DNA of 54,732 nt, taken from the NCBI GenBank assembly GCA_035403465.1, contig DAONFG010000022.1, positions 1-54,732 of the forward strand. Direction: 5' to 3'. Below, piece by piece: positions 41,616 to 50,207 of this stretch; the stretch's first letter is position 1, and each line of letters opens with the position of its first letter. The position numbers and the translations under genes are program-made. The DNA is from JAAYBQ01 sp035403465. GTDB lineage: Bacteria; Spirochaetota; UBA4802; UBA5550. The notes under the pieces were generated by a model. That model was not told the origin of the DNA. It saw only the letters and a list, made by a program, of their open reading frames with translations, and made no database searches.

Positions 41616-42125
41616 TCAGCCGGCTGCGCTTTTATTCCTGCGTGATGCAATGTGTAATTTAAATTTTTTCGCTGCCCATGCGCCCGCGTAGGCCAGTGCC
41701 GCAATAACCGGGATCCACGCGAGTGCCTTGAAACTGAAAGAATCCAGGAAAATAAAATTAACCGTATTCGAAAGCAGCAGGAAAATCACCATGCCCGCAG
41801 CTGCATCAACCGCTGAAGAGCGGATAAAAATATATGAAAAGATAAATGAACCTGTAAACACTGCGGCCGGGATTGCGGTGTAGGGTATAACCAGCATGTT
41901 CCGCATGAATGACTCAGGTCCTGCAATAAGGAAAACCATGTAATATGTTACAGCAAGCACCAGTATCTGGAACAGAACAAGGCTTACCATTGAAATGAAA
42001 ACCCACTTCCAGCCTAAAAGCTTTTTATCACTATCAAATTTGTATCCGCATCTGCTGCAGAAGGCGCTTGCCTCATCATATGCAAGTCCGCATGAAGGGC
42101 AGAGATTTTTTAAAGTTTCATCCAT
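41616..42125 (-). CDS. Zinc-ribbon membrane protein
   Basis: The 169-residue product starts with a zinc ribbon (CPSCGLAYDEASAFCSRCG, Cys 9, 12, 23, 26) and then four hydrophobic helices. No specific family is recognised. Its ATG is one base behind the stop of the nitrilase-family gene, so they are co-transcribed; the pairing suggests a membrane partner, but this is inference. Confidence 0.7.
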   Translation of the reverse strand: MDETLKNLCPSCGLAYDEASAFCSRCGYKFDSDKKLLGWKWVFISMVSLVLFQILVLAVTYYMVFLIAGPESFMRNMLVIPYTAIPAAVFTGSFIFSYIFIRSSAVDAAAGMVIFLLLSNTVNFIFLDSFSFKALAWIPVIAALAYAGAWAAKKFKLHIASRRNKSAAG

Positions 42126-42126
42126 G

Positions 42127-42843
42127 TCATATATCCAGTGTTATTTTTATGATTTTTTCGATATTTTCTTCTTCAGGAAGTACCCTGTAAATAACTTTTT
42201 CTTTATCAGCTACCAGGCTTCGTGCCTGCAGAATATTTTTATATTCCGATGGGACCCCGCAGACCTTTACAATCACTGCTTCTGCAAGACCTGCTCCGCG
42301 CACATAAATTGCATTATCCCTTGCGTATTTTTCTTCAACAGTTTCGGTCTTAGCCGGGGAGAATGTTGGTGAGAATATAATCCTTACTCCATGTTCCTTC
42401 ATGAATAAAAAGCTTTCATCGTTGAAAACATCGGCACATATAAGCACCCCGAAAGTGATCCCGTAAGCGCTGAATGTTTTGTATTCAGTGCCCGGAGTAA
42501 TCTTCCCCTCCTCGGCAAAGAAGAGATTTTTTTTACGGTAGAAGCCCAGGTCTTTTCCCGACTGACAGATGTATGATGTGTTGTACATAAGTCCGCCTTC
42601 AACTTCGGGCATTGTACCGCCTATTACCACGCAGTCAAGGGCCTTTGACAGGAGCCGTATGCGTTGAACCTGCAGATGCTGGTTGTGCTGTGTCTGTCCA
42701 TGGTTGCCAAGGCGCCTACTTACATAAAAATATTCAGGAAAACAGACAAAGTGCGGCTTAAATGACAACATGTCATTGATGTCGCCCCTTGTGACAGGAA
42801 CACCAAGCTGTTTCTGTCCTAATATTACTCTGATCTCTGACAT
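42127..42843 (-). CDS. Carbon-nitrogen hydrolase (nitrilase superfamily)
   Basis: The 238-residue enzyme shows the Glu-Lys-Cys triad: E in VCFPEYFYV near 37, K in FYRKKNLFF near 104, and C in GVLICADVFND near 137. Members hydrolyse amides, such as omega-amidase or N-carbamoyl amines. At 238 residues it is slightly short, with a compact C-terminus. Substrate unknown. It is followed by the zinc-ribbon protein. Confidence 0.85.
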   Translation of the reverse strand: MSEIRVILGQKQLGVPVTRGDINDMLSFKPHFVCFPEYFYVSRRLGNHGQTQHNQHLQVQRIRLLSKALDCVVIGGTMPEVEGGLMYNTSYICQSGKDLGFYRKKNLFFAEEGKITPGTEYKTFSAYGITFGVLICADVFNDESFLFMKEHGVRIIFSPTFSPAKTETVEEKYARDNAIYVRGAGLAEAVIVKVCGVPSEYKNILQARSLVADKEKVIYRVLPEEENIEKIIKITLDI

Positions 42844-43136
42844 CGCAGGTCCCGGTTTTCAACAGTTTATATAACTACTTAATATCAGTAGTTCTTATTC
42901 AATAATTCCAGTCAATGGTAATTCCATAAATCTCAAAATACATAAATATCCCTGTTAAAGGCTGCGGATGTATGGAACTTGTATTAAAAGAGACAGTTTA
43001 AACGGCAGGTTCTGGAGAATTTGTAGATGTGTAAATTAATTTTGTAAAAAAAAGAGGTATTCAAATAAAAAGATTTACTTTTATAGAGCTTTTATCGTAT
43101 AAGTATATATAAAAGAGTTTTTAGGGGGCTTGTGAT
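42844..43136. other. Divergent gap before the sigma-factor gene
   Basis: A small hairpin AACTACT/AGTAGTT lies at 42873-42893 near the nitrilase start. A possible promoter for the sigma gene is TTTACT, 18 bases, TATAAG (43074-43103). Otherwise AT-rich and featureless. Confidence 0.45.
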
Positions 43137-43664
43137 ATGGCAAACAATGACTATGATCAGTATTTTTCGAGTATTTATGAGAAATATTTTAACAAGGTTG
43201 TAAAATACCTCGTAAATGTTGTGCATGATTTCAGTATTGCGGAGGATCTGGCCCATGACCTGTTTTTTAAATTTTACCAGAAAAGGATCAAGCTTGATGG
43301 TGATCCTCAAAGAATCAGCAATTATATCCTCAAATCGGCAAAAAACAGGGCACTGGATCATCTAAGGAACGAGCGGAGGAGGCAGGATAAGTATTCAAGG
43401 CACATTAATGAAATCGCGGAAATTAATGACAGGTTTTTGGCTGAGATAGAGGATTTTTATATATGTGGTGAGATTATCTCGACTGTTGAAGATGTGCTTC
43501 TTGATTTTCCGGACAGGACAAGGAGGATTTTCATGGACATGGTTGAGGGGAAAAAACTGATAGATGTGTCCGATGAGCAATCGATGACAAGGTACATGAC
43601 AAAGAAGGACTATGAAAAGGTCTGCCGGGTGATGAGGGAAAAACTCAAAATATTCAGGGAATAG
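43137..43664 (+). CDS. ECF-like RNA polymerase sigma factor
   Basis: The 175-residue protein has a recognisable sigma region 2: YFNKVVKYLVNVVHDFSIAE then DLAHDLFFKFYQK and ILKSAKNRALDHLRNERRR. Region 4 is weak: FPDRTRRIFMDMVEGKKLID is followed by DVSDEQSMTRYMTKKDYEKV instead of a clear helix-turn-helix. It would direct RNA polymerase to a small regulon if functional. No anti-sigma gene is adjacent; the next gene is convergent. Confidence 0.75.
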   Translation: MANNDYDQYFSSIYEKYFNKVVKYLVNVVHDFSIAEDLAHDLFFKFYQKRIKLDGDPQRISNYILKSAKNRALDHLRNERRRQDKYSRHINEIAEINDRFLAEIEDFYICGEIISTVEDVLLDFPDRTRRIFMDMVEGKKLIDVSDEQSMTRYMTKKDYEKVCRVMREKLKIFRE

Positions 43665-43731
43665 GTTATGGCATCTTTATGCCTATAATCAGGAGGTCAT
43701 CCTGCTTCCCTGTATTTATATTCAATCAATA

Positions 43732-44196
43732 TCACCATATCATAAAGCGTAGCGTTTTTGACGAGGATGATGTGTATGTCCCTTCGATAAGAAAGCTGCC
43801 GTCTTCATTATTCAGTTTTATATGTTCGTGATGTGTTGCATTCGCATATTTTAATTCATAGGTTAGCTGATACTCTTTCACGCCGGAGAAGATGTTATAA
43901 TTTTCTTTATCGTAAGTCCTGGTTTTTTCAACAGGAATTCCAAGTTCTTTTTTCCTTTTTTCATGGGATGATATGAAGTCATCAAGTGAAATATCTTTTC
44001 TGTATTGAGCATTCAGGCATTCATTATATGCTTCACGGTACCTGCCTTCGGCAACATGGCTGCAGTAGGTGTCTACAATAATATCCAGTTCCTGCAGCGT
44101 TGCAGACTGTCTGCCGGAATTTCTGCAGTTCAGGGGGATAATGATTGAAGCTGTTAAAATAATAAAAGTTATGAAAAAGAAATTGTTTTTTTTCAT
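43732..44196 (-). CDS. Putative lipoprotein of unknown function
   Basis: The 154-residue product starts with a hydrophobic signal ending IPLNC, a possible relaxed spirochaetal lipobox. The mature part resembles small NTF2-like folds: a helical start (LDIIVDTYCSHVAEGRYREA) and a strand-rich end with YNIFSGVKEYQLTYELKYAN. No clear family. It is convergent with the sigma gene. Confidence 0.65.
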   Translation of the reverse strand: MKKNNFFFITFIILTASIIIPLNCRNSGRQSATLQELDIIVDTYCSHVAEGRYREAYNECLNAQYRKDISLDDFISSHEKRKKELGIPVEKTRTYDKENYNIFSGVKEYQLTYELKYANATHHEHIKLNNEDGSFLIEGTYTSSSSKTLRFMIW

Positions 44197-44467
44197 GATT
44201 CTACATCTGCTCCTCTGGGACTCTGAATTTGTCGTGTATGAAGAATGCGGTAATATTTCAGCCTGCTGAAAAACTGTATTCTGCTGAAACTAAATGTATA
44301 TCTAAGGAATAAATTTTTCAATAAATTTTATTTTAGCATATATCCGGCATGCTTTATTCCGGGAAATGAAATCCCCTGTTTTAAGATGGTTTGTGCAACT
44401 ATTATACACAGAAGTTTTCTAATATGATAGTGTTATATTTCTATATCATTCAGGAAGGAGGTATAAT

Positions 44468-44692
44468 ATGAATATGCAGGTAATGTACCAGGATAACATG
44501 CTCGGTCAGATCGATTCAGTTCTCCTCAACAGGATGATTGAAACCGGTAAGATTAAAATGTTCATGCGATCTGACGGGTGGGCCATGGTTGGAGTTTCTA
44601 ATATGCGGGGTGATGGCGGGCCATACGCAGGTGTAGACAGGCGTGGAAGATACGGTCTTGTTGATGATTCGGAATATCGTGTAATTACATGA
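44468..44692 (+). CDS. GSU3473-like small protein
   Basis: The 74-residue protein has the pattern I know from the GSU3473 family of small proteins: DSVLLNRMIETGKIKMFMRS, DGWAMVGV, and PYAGVDRRGR near the C-terminus. The biochemical function is unknown. A very good ribosome site (AAGGAGG) lies six bases before the ATG, indicating strong translation. The ~270 bp gap upstream is AT-rich with no other feature seen. Confidence 0.7.
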   Translation: MNMQVMYQDNMLGQIDSVLLNRMIETGKIKMFMRSDGWAMVGVSNMRGDGGPYAGVDRRGRYGLVDDSEYRVIT

Positions 44693-44769
44693 TTGCCGGG
44701 CTTATGAATAAAATTCTGCGTAGAACATTTGTGGTGTATTACTGGTGAGCAGTTCCATGGAAAAACAGC

Positions 44770-45495
44770 ATGCATGAAATAGACGAAGCAGTAAAGAAAC
44801 TGGGCGCGTCACGCCAGACCATAGCGCTTACAGGTGCAGGAATTTCCACCGCGAGCGGTATCCCGGACTTTCGCGGCACTCATGGGCTGTGGAAAGCATA
44901 TGATCCTTCGATGTATGCTCATATAAATACTTTTTACGAAAAACCTGACATGGTATGGGAACTGGCGTTGAAACTCCTTGAGATGGCGCATGGAACTGAG
45001 CCCAACAGGGCACATCATGCACTCGCAGCTATGGAGAGTGCCGGGTTGCTGCACGGTATAATAACACAGAACATCGATAACCTGCATCAGCGTGCCGGCA
45101 GCCGCAACGTGATTGACTATCACGGTACAATTGAACAGGCGTCATGCATCACCTGCCGCACAACAATCATGCCGGCCGGGTACTCGGTGCCTGTATGCAG
45201 CAGCTGCGGAAGGATAATGAAACCCGCATTTACCCTTTTCGGCGAGGCCGTACCAGCAGCGGCTTTCCTGGAAGCACGCAACCTGGCTTCGTTTGCCGAT
45301 GTATTCATTGTTATAGGAACATCAGCTGTCGTACAGCCCGCTGCCGATCTTCCGTTTATAGCAAAAGAGAATGGCGCCTGCATCATCGAGATGAACAGTG
45401 AAGAGACCGGGCTGACTAATTATATAACAGACTTTTTTATAAAGGGGGCTGTTGAAGAGACGCTGCCTTTACTGGTTTCGAAGATGGTAAAGTGA
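44770..45495 (+). CDS. cobB: Sirtuin, NAD-dependent protein deacylase
   Basis: The 241-residue enzyme shows sirtuin motifs: ALTGAGISTASGIPDFRG near 20, ITQNIDNLHQRAG near 98, the catalytic His in DYHGT near 118, and a Cys4 zinc site (CITC...CSSC). It removes acyl groups from lysine using NAD. A CobB-type name is used for the family only. It abuts the convergent dihydrouridine synthase gene with no gap. Confidence 0.93.
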   Translation: MHEIDEAVKKLGASRQTIALTGAGISTASGIPDFRGTHGLWKAYDPSMYAHINTFYEKPDMVWELALKLLEMAHGTEPNRAHHALAAMESAGLLHGIITQNIDNLHQRAGSRNVIDYHGTIEQASCITCRTTIMPAGYSVPVCSSCGRIMKPAFTLFGEAVPAAAFLEARNLASFADVFIVIGTSAVVQPAADLPFIAKENGACIIEMNSEETGLTNYITDFFIKGAVEETLPLLVSKMVK

Positions 45496-46428
45496 TTATT
45501 CTTTGAAAATATTTTTTACCACATCGAGGTAATGTTTCACGTTCTGTGCTTTGTGTATCTTTTTCTTAACCTTTTCACTATTTTCAAAAAAGTTTCCAAG
45601 ATAAGCCCATATGCTTTTCATTTTATCTGTTATGTGCGCAGGCCCGGACATTACCTTCGAGTATTCATCGAAAAGATCATCGTGGAAACGTCTTATTATT
45701 CTGATTTTTTCCTCCATGGACCTGGTGTCGCCTGAAATAATTTTTTCAGCAAGAAACGGGTCCGCAAGAAGCCCGCGGCCGATCATCCATCTTCCGATTG
45801 AAGGGAATCGCTTCGAAAGGATTTCGTATCTGGCAGTGGAATCCAGGTCGCCGTTATAAACGATTTCATGCCTGGAAATTTCTACGCACCTGGAAAAAAT
45901 ATCAAGGTCGACATCTCCTTCGTACATCTGCTTCCCGGTTCGCGGGTGAATTATGAGTTCCTCGACGGGGTAGCGGTTGAATATGGGAATGAGTGCAAGT
46001 ATCTCATCAGGGTAGGCCAGGCCAATCCTTAATTTAATAGTGAGCTTTGCTTTCATGACTGGAATTGTTCTATCAAGGAACTGTTCAATCGCAAGTGGAT
46101 AGCAGAGCATGCCTGAACCTTTACCCTTGTTGACAACAACGGGGAAGGGGCATCCAAGGTTCCAGTTGACCGTGTGGTAGCCCATTTCATATAACTGGTC
46201 TGCAAGTGGAATGAAATCATCCGGATCTTTGCTCAGTATCTGGGGTATAACAGTGATACCTGTATTTTTTTCAGGGTCCAGTTCCCGCAGAATTACAGTC
46301 TCGACTTTTTTTCTTTTCGAGGTCGAAATAAATGGTGCCATCGCGCGGTCAACACCCTTGAAGTATTTCGGGAATATGTTGCGGAAAATACGGTCTGTAA
46401 TGCCCTGGATAGGGGCCAGGTAGATCAT
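45496..46428 (-). CDS. tRNA-dihydrouridine synthase family protein
   Basis: The 310-residue flavoprotein matches Dus enzymes: YLAPIQGITDRIFRNIFPKY, the catalytic Cys in NWNLGCPFPVVVNKGKGSGM near 95, KLRIGL near 135, and IIHPRTGKQMYEG near 165, then YNGDLDS and IGRGLLADPFL. It reduces uridine in tRNA using FMN and NADPH. The subclass (DusA, B or C) cannot be settled. Confidence 0.9.
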   Translation of the reverse strand: MIYLAPIQGITDRIFRNIFPKYFKGVDRAMAPFISTSKRKKVETVILRELDPEKNTGITVIPQILSKDPDDFIPLADQLYEMGYHTVNWNLGCPFPVVVNKGKGSGMLCYPLAIEQFLDRTIPVMKAKLTIKLRIGLAYPDEILALIPIFNRYPVEELIIHPRTGKQMYEGDVDLDIFSRCVEISRHEIVYNGDLDSTARYEILSKRFPSIGRWMIGRGLLADPFLAEKIISGDTRSMEEKIRIIRRFHDDLFDEYSKVMSGPAHITDKMKSIWAYLGNFFENSEKVKKKIHKAQNVKHYLDVVKNIFKE

Positions 46429-46640
46429 TCATTGCTCCTTGTGATGCCGTGCTTAATATTTTTTCATAGATACGTGATGCTGTTTTTAAGTCAATAGATT
46501 TAAACAACTGCTATAAACCTGTGCCCTGAGCAGGAAAGTAATAAAATGAATTTGACTTATCACCCGCAGCATTGTTCTGATTAAGAATTGATTCTGCTTT
46601 TTATGTAAATATTAACAATTATAAAACTGAGGATAATACT

Positions 46641-47183
46641 ATGAAAAAGGTTCTGGCGGCTGTAAGTCTGGCTATGTGTTTAATTGCCGGATGTTCCGGT
46701 ATGCAGATAAGGGAAGCGGGTAGTGTTGCTGATGAAGAGTATTTAAAAGATACGATCGGAGGAGCAGCAGTAATTTTTAAAAGTATGGATGAATCATTGT
46801 TTAATTACAATATCATGGTATTAAAAAATTTGCTCAAAAATAACAGTAAAATCAGGCCAGCTGAAAGGGAAACCAGGATGAAAAACCTGGAGACTGCAAA
46901 ATATGCACCTGATACATATTTTTATTTTGAGATACGGCATATCAAGCCATATAATTTTGGGAACGGTGTTACAATCACGTTTATTGATTCTGCGGGAAAA
47001 ACACTTATCGATGAACTAATGTATGACAGCGGGATGTACGGTGATGGGATTAACTCATATATATGTATTGTAAAATCTAAAAAAGCTGTGACCAGAAATA
47101 ATTTTAAAGAAGGTGAACTTCCAGTGATATTTACTGCGGAGTTCTTAAAACAGAAAAAACAGTATTTTATTTTTCCCGAGTGA
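46641..47183 (+). CDS. Putative lipoprotein of unknown function
   Basis: The 180-residue product has a regular lipobox (LIAGC) after a 17-residue signal and is then soluble with mixed alpha/beta character (YFEIRHIKPYNFGNGVTITF). No family is recognised. A GAGGATAAT sequence precedes the ATG. The gene ends at a strong hairpin. Confidence 0.7.
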   Translation: MKKVLAAVSLAMCLIAGCSGMQIREAGSVADEEYLKDTIGGAAVIFKSMDESLFNYNIMVLKNLLKNNSKIRPAERETRMKNLETAKYAPDTYFYFEIRHIKPYNFGNGVTITFIDSAGKTLIDELMYDSGMYGDGINSYICIVKSKKAVTRNNFKEGELPVIFTAEFLKQKKQYFIFPE

Positions 47184-47201
47184 TTCGTTCGGTGTCAGAG
47201 G

Positions 47202-47237
47202 TCAGCTTTTCAAAGGAGCATTCCTTTAAAAAGCTGA
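47202..47237. terminator. Terminator-like hairpin between convergent genes
   Basis: TCAGCTTTT-C-AAAGGA pairs with TCCTTT-A-AAAAGCTGA around GCAT, 15 of 16 pairs. It lies between the lipoprotein gene and the Cys-rich gene that point at each other. Confidence 0.75.
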
Positions 47238-47279
47238 TCCCGAGAAATGCGTTTAAACTATGAAGTGTTTAAAGCGGAT

Positions 47280-47576
47280 TTATTTGACTTTTTTGCCTTT
47301 TTCTTTCTCTTTGCCTTTCTCTTTGGCTTCTTTATCTTTAGCTTCTTTTTCTTCTTTTACTGTTTTTTCGCACTGTTCCATGCATCCTTTTTTAGAGGCT
47401 TCGCATGCTGCAATTTTTACCTTGTCGCCTTTAGCATCTTTTTTGCACTGTACGAATGTAGCTGCACATGTTTTCTGGCAGGGAGATTCTTTTATTTTTG
47501 CCTTTGCATCAACTGCAGAGAAAGAAAAACCTGCTGCGATCGCAAAAGCAATAAGAATTCCTACAAATTTTTTCAT
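47280..47576 (-). CDS. Secreted six-cysteine Lys-rich small protein
   Basis: The 98-residue product has a Sec signal (FVGILIAFAIAAGFSFSAVDA) and a mature region with six cysteines in a mirror-symmetric order C-x3-C-x6-C-x13-C-x6-C-x3-C, followed by a highly charged Lys/Glu tail. The spacing suggests two antiparallel helices held by disulfides. The start is the second ATG of the frame, because AGGGG lies at proper distance from it and too close to the first. It is divergent from the radical SAM/SPASM gene. No family recognised. Confidence 0.7.
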   Translation of the reverse strand: MKKFVGILIAFAIAAGFSFSAVDAKAKIKESPCQKTCAATFVQCKKDAKGDKVKIAACEASKKGCMEQCEKTVKEEKEAKDKEAKEKGKEKEKGKKVK

Positions 47577-47762
47577 AAACATACCCCTTTTTTAGTTAGT
47601 TTTTAAATTACATGCTATTCTTTCGGAACGCTTTTATAACCGGATTAAATCTGCCGCCGTAAATACAGCGTATAAATGATTAATAAAATCAGCTATTAGC
47701 GTGGATTAGAATACATGAATTTTAATCAACTATAATATCCGCATCGGTGATAGTCAATTTTT

Positions 47763-48731
47763 ATGAATAATTTTTTCAGGATTTCTAAAAAACTTGATTT
47801 CAATTTTCACATCAGAATTATGACAGATATGGACAGTGTTTTTTCAATTTTTAACATAGAGCTCACCAATCATTGCATAATGCGGTGCATCATGTGCCCA
47901 CGTACCAGGAGCATGACGAGAAAGTCGGGATATATTGATTACAGGATATTTGCTAAAGCGATCGACGAGCTTTCCGGAATTCCCGGTCCGTTAAGGCAGG
48001 ATTCCCCTGTGTGGCTTCACCACTTTGGTGAGAGCCTGCTCCACCCCGAATTTGACAGGTGCATCCGGTTTGCGGCGCAGAAAAATATCCGGACCGGTCT
48101 TTCCATTAACCCGGTTATGCTTGAAGATGATATAGCAGAAAAACTTCTCGATTCCGGGCTGGATATTCTGTACGTCTCCCTCGACGGTCATGACGATGAT
48201 TCTTTCATGAAAATCCGCGGGATGAAAAATGCATACACAAAATCAAAGGAGCGCCTTCTGGCCTTCCTGGAAAAAAAGAATACTAGGGGAATCCCGGTTA
48301 AGGTTATACTTTCAATGATCAACTTCGCTGCCAACAGTGAAAGCATTGATATTGCCGGGAGATACTGGGAATCGGTTCCCGGCATTGACATGTTCTTATC
48401 CAAAAGCTTCACTTCATGGAATGGAAGCGATGCAGCGGTGAATTCGCTTGTTAAAAGAGAAGAACAGACTCCATTCGATATGAGCCGTGTCAGGTGCACA
48501 ATCCCCTGGGACTCCATGACAATTACATGGAACGGTGATGTAGTTCCATGCTGTTTTGATTATGACGCGAAATATGTCCTGGGTAACATTGCAGATTTAA
48601 CGCTCGCTGAAATATGGAACGGGGAAAAGATGCGGCAACTGCGAAAGGAATTCTCGGATAATGTTGTGCGGAACAGCCTGTGCGTTAACTGTGAGCGCCT
48701 GTATATGCCCAAAGAATTAATCACGCTGTAG
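47763..48731 (+). CDS. Radical SAM protein with SPASM-type C-terminus
   Basis: The 322-residue enzyme has the SAM-cluster motif CIMRCIMC near residue 38-45, then HHFGESLLHPEF and YVSLDG as in MoaA/PqqE relatives. The C-terminal ~90 residues have auxiliary-cluster cysteines in a SPASM-type arrangement: VRCTIPW, VVPCCFDYD, LGNIADLTLAEIWNGEKM and SLCVNCERL. Such enzymes often modify peptides or proteins; some act in cofactor or polysaccharide synthesis. The start has no obvious ribosome site; an ATG at 47820 is an alternative. No other maturation gene is adjacent. Confidence 0.85.
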   Translation: MNNFFRISKKLDFNFHIRIMTDMDSVFSIFNIELTNHCIMRCIMCPRTRSMTRKSGYIDYRIFAKAIDELSGIPGPLRQDSPVWLHHFGESLLHPEFDRCIRFAAQKNIRTGLSINPVMLEDDIAEKLLDSGLDILYVSLDGHDDDSFMKIRGMKNAYTKSKERLLAFLEKKNTRGIPVKVILSMINFAANSESIDIAGRYWESVPGIDMFLSKSFTSWNGSDAAVNSLVKREEQTPFDMSRVRCTIPWDSMTITWNGDVVPCCFDYDAKYVLGNIADLTLAEIWNGEKMRQLRKEFSDNVVRNSLCVNCERLYMPKELITL

Positions 48732-48870
48732 AATTAAACTAAAAGATGCGTATGGCAGGCTGGATGTACGGGATACAATGAAAAGTCAATGCGTAGAAAA
48801 TCTATCAATCAACCATATTTTTATTTTTTAAGTTCATTCCTGCAGCTTCATCCCCATACTGTTTAATTTT

Positions 48871-48898
48871 TTGAAAAAGAAGCAGCTTTTATTATATT
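48871..48898 (+). promoter_or_regulatory. Probable sigma-70 promoter of aqpZ
   Basis: TTGAAA, 16 bases, TATATT, in an AT-rich gap and about 35 bases before the start codon. Both boxes match the consensus at five of six positions. Confidence 0.5.
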
Positions 48899-48931
48899 TC
48901 TTTCATAATTACTTAAACAAGGAGTAGTAAA

Positions 48932-49621
48932 ATGCAAAAGTATGGAGCGGAATTTATCGGCACATTCTGGCTTGTGCTGGGAGGTTGCGGCAGTGCTGTG
49001 CTTGCTGCGGCGTTTCCAAATGTAGGGATCGGGCTGCTCGGTGTGGCCCTGGCATTCGGTCTTACTGTTATGACAATGGCGTTTGCAATAGGGCACATTT
49101 CAGGGTGTCACCTGAATCCTGCAGTATCAGTTGGTCTCTGGGCAGGCGGACGTTTTGAGGCTAAACAGCTTCTGCCGTATATTGCCGCGCAGGTACTCGG
49201 AGCAATTGCGGCAGGCGGGGTCCTCTATGTAATAGCAAGCGGCAAGTCGGGTTTTGACCTTGCAGCGGGTTTTGCTTCAAATGGTTTCGGCGCGCACTCA
49301 CCAGGTGGGTATTCACTCACAGCAGCCCTTGTTACCGAAGTTGTGATGACAATGATGTTCCTGCTTATCATTCTCGGAGCGACAGACAAAAGGGCGCCGC
49401 AGGGATTCGCTCCGATAGCAATAGGTCTTGGACTGACCCTGATACATCTTATCAGTATACCTGTCACAAACACATCTGTAAATCCTGCGCGTAGCACAGG
49501 CGTGGCATTATTTGTCGGGGACTGGGCTGTGGCGCAGTTGTGGCTTTTCTGGGCAGCTCCAATCGCAGGTGCACTGATTGGCGCGGCAGTATACAGGTTT
49601 GTAATCGGAAAAGAGAATTAA
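48932..49621 (+). CDS. aqpZ: Aquaporin Z
   Basis: A 229-residue six-helix channel with the two NPA boxes, HLNPAVSVG near 63 and SVNPARSTG near 185. The N-terminus AEFIGTFWLVLGGCGSAVLA and the C-terminal half NPARSTG followed by WLFWAAPIAGALIGA match bacterial AqpZ, a water channel in the inner membrane, rather than the longer GlpF. A GAGT ribosome site (AAGGAG) is in place. Confidence 0.95.
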   Translation: MQKYGAEFIGTFWLVLGGCGSAVLAAAFPNVGIGLLGVALAFGLTVMTMAFAIGHISGCHLNPAVSVGLWAGGRFEAKQLLPYIAAQVLGAIAAGGVLYVIASGKSGFDLAAGFASNGFGAHSPGGYSLTAALVTEVVMTMMFLLIILGATDKRAPQGFAPIAIGLGLTLIHLISIPVTNTSVNPARSTGVALFVGDWAVAQLWLFWAAPIAGALIGAAVYRFVIGKEN

Positions 49622-49663
49622 AAGGGACTGAATCGGTTTTTTGGCAGGAATAGTTTCCGGGTG

Positions 49664-50179
49664 TTATTTCCTGGTGAGGAGGTACTTTACCTCTTTCACC
49701 GGGATCTTTCCTGCTGCCGCAGCCTGCACGAGTGAAGTTACGGTGTCATTAAGTTTGTTTATGATGTCATCCACGCGTTTTTTGTCGACCTTTTTGCCTG
49801 CATGTATAACGCGCTTAGTTACATCGCCAACAGGCAGTCCCCTGTATGTTAACTGCATAAAGTAACCTGTTTCAACAATTGATGAAAAAAACTTTTCATC
49901 AATATTTTCGAACTTCTGGTACTGTATCTGGAAATCATTCATTGCGTTCTCCGCGCCGACCCTGAATCCCCTGTCATACTCGGCCTTTTTTATCATCCTG
50001 AACTCTTTGCTCTTCCTGAAATCTTCAACCGCGGATATTGCAGTTTGACCGTTACACGCTTCGGCCTCAAGCTCGGAGATGCGGCCTGCATGTTTCTTAA
50101 TTAGCAGGAATATAGCTGCTGTGGTGATTACTCCAAGGGCAAAGCTGGCGGCCAGTTGAGCTGCAAATAATAGATTCAT
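49664..50179 (-). CDS. Single-pass membrane protein with coiled coil
   Basis: The 171-residue product has an N-terminal membrane helix (LAASFALGVITTAAIFLLI), a coiled-coil-like stretch (~35-70) and a soluble C-terminus (KKVDKKRVDDIINKLNDTVT). No family recognised. It follows the metallopeptidase gene by 28 bases on the same strand, so it is likely part of the same transcript. Confidence 0.6.
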   Translation of the reverse strand: MNLLFAAQLAASFALGVITTAAIFLLIKKHAGRISELEAEACNGQTAISAVEDFRKSKEFRMIKKAEYDRGFRVGAENAMNDFQIQYQKFENIDEKFFSSIVETGYFMQLTYRGLPVGDVTKRVIHAGKKVDKKRVDDIINKLNDTVTSLVQAAAAGKIPVKEVKYLLTRK

Positions 50180-50207
50180 TTATTAACCTTTATTTATGGT
50201 ATTAATA

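Noticed and set aside
47247..47606. Plus-strand Phe-rich frames opposite the Cys-rich protein
   Set aside because: They are the complement of a Lys-rich gene with a proper signal peptide and ribosome site.
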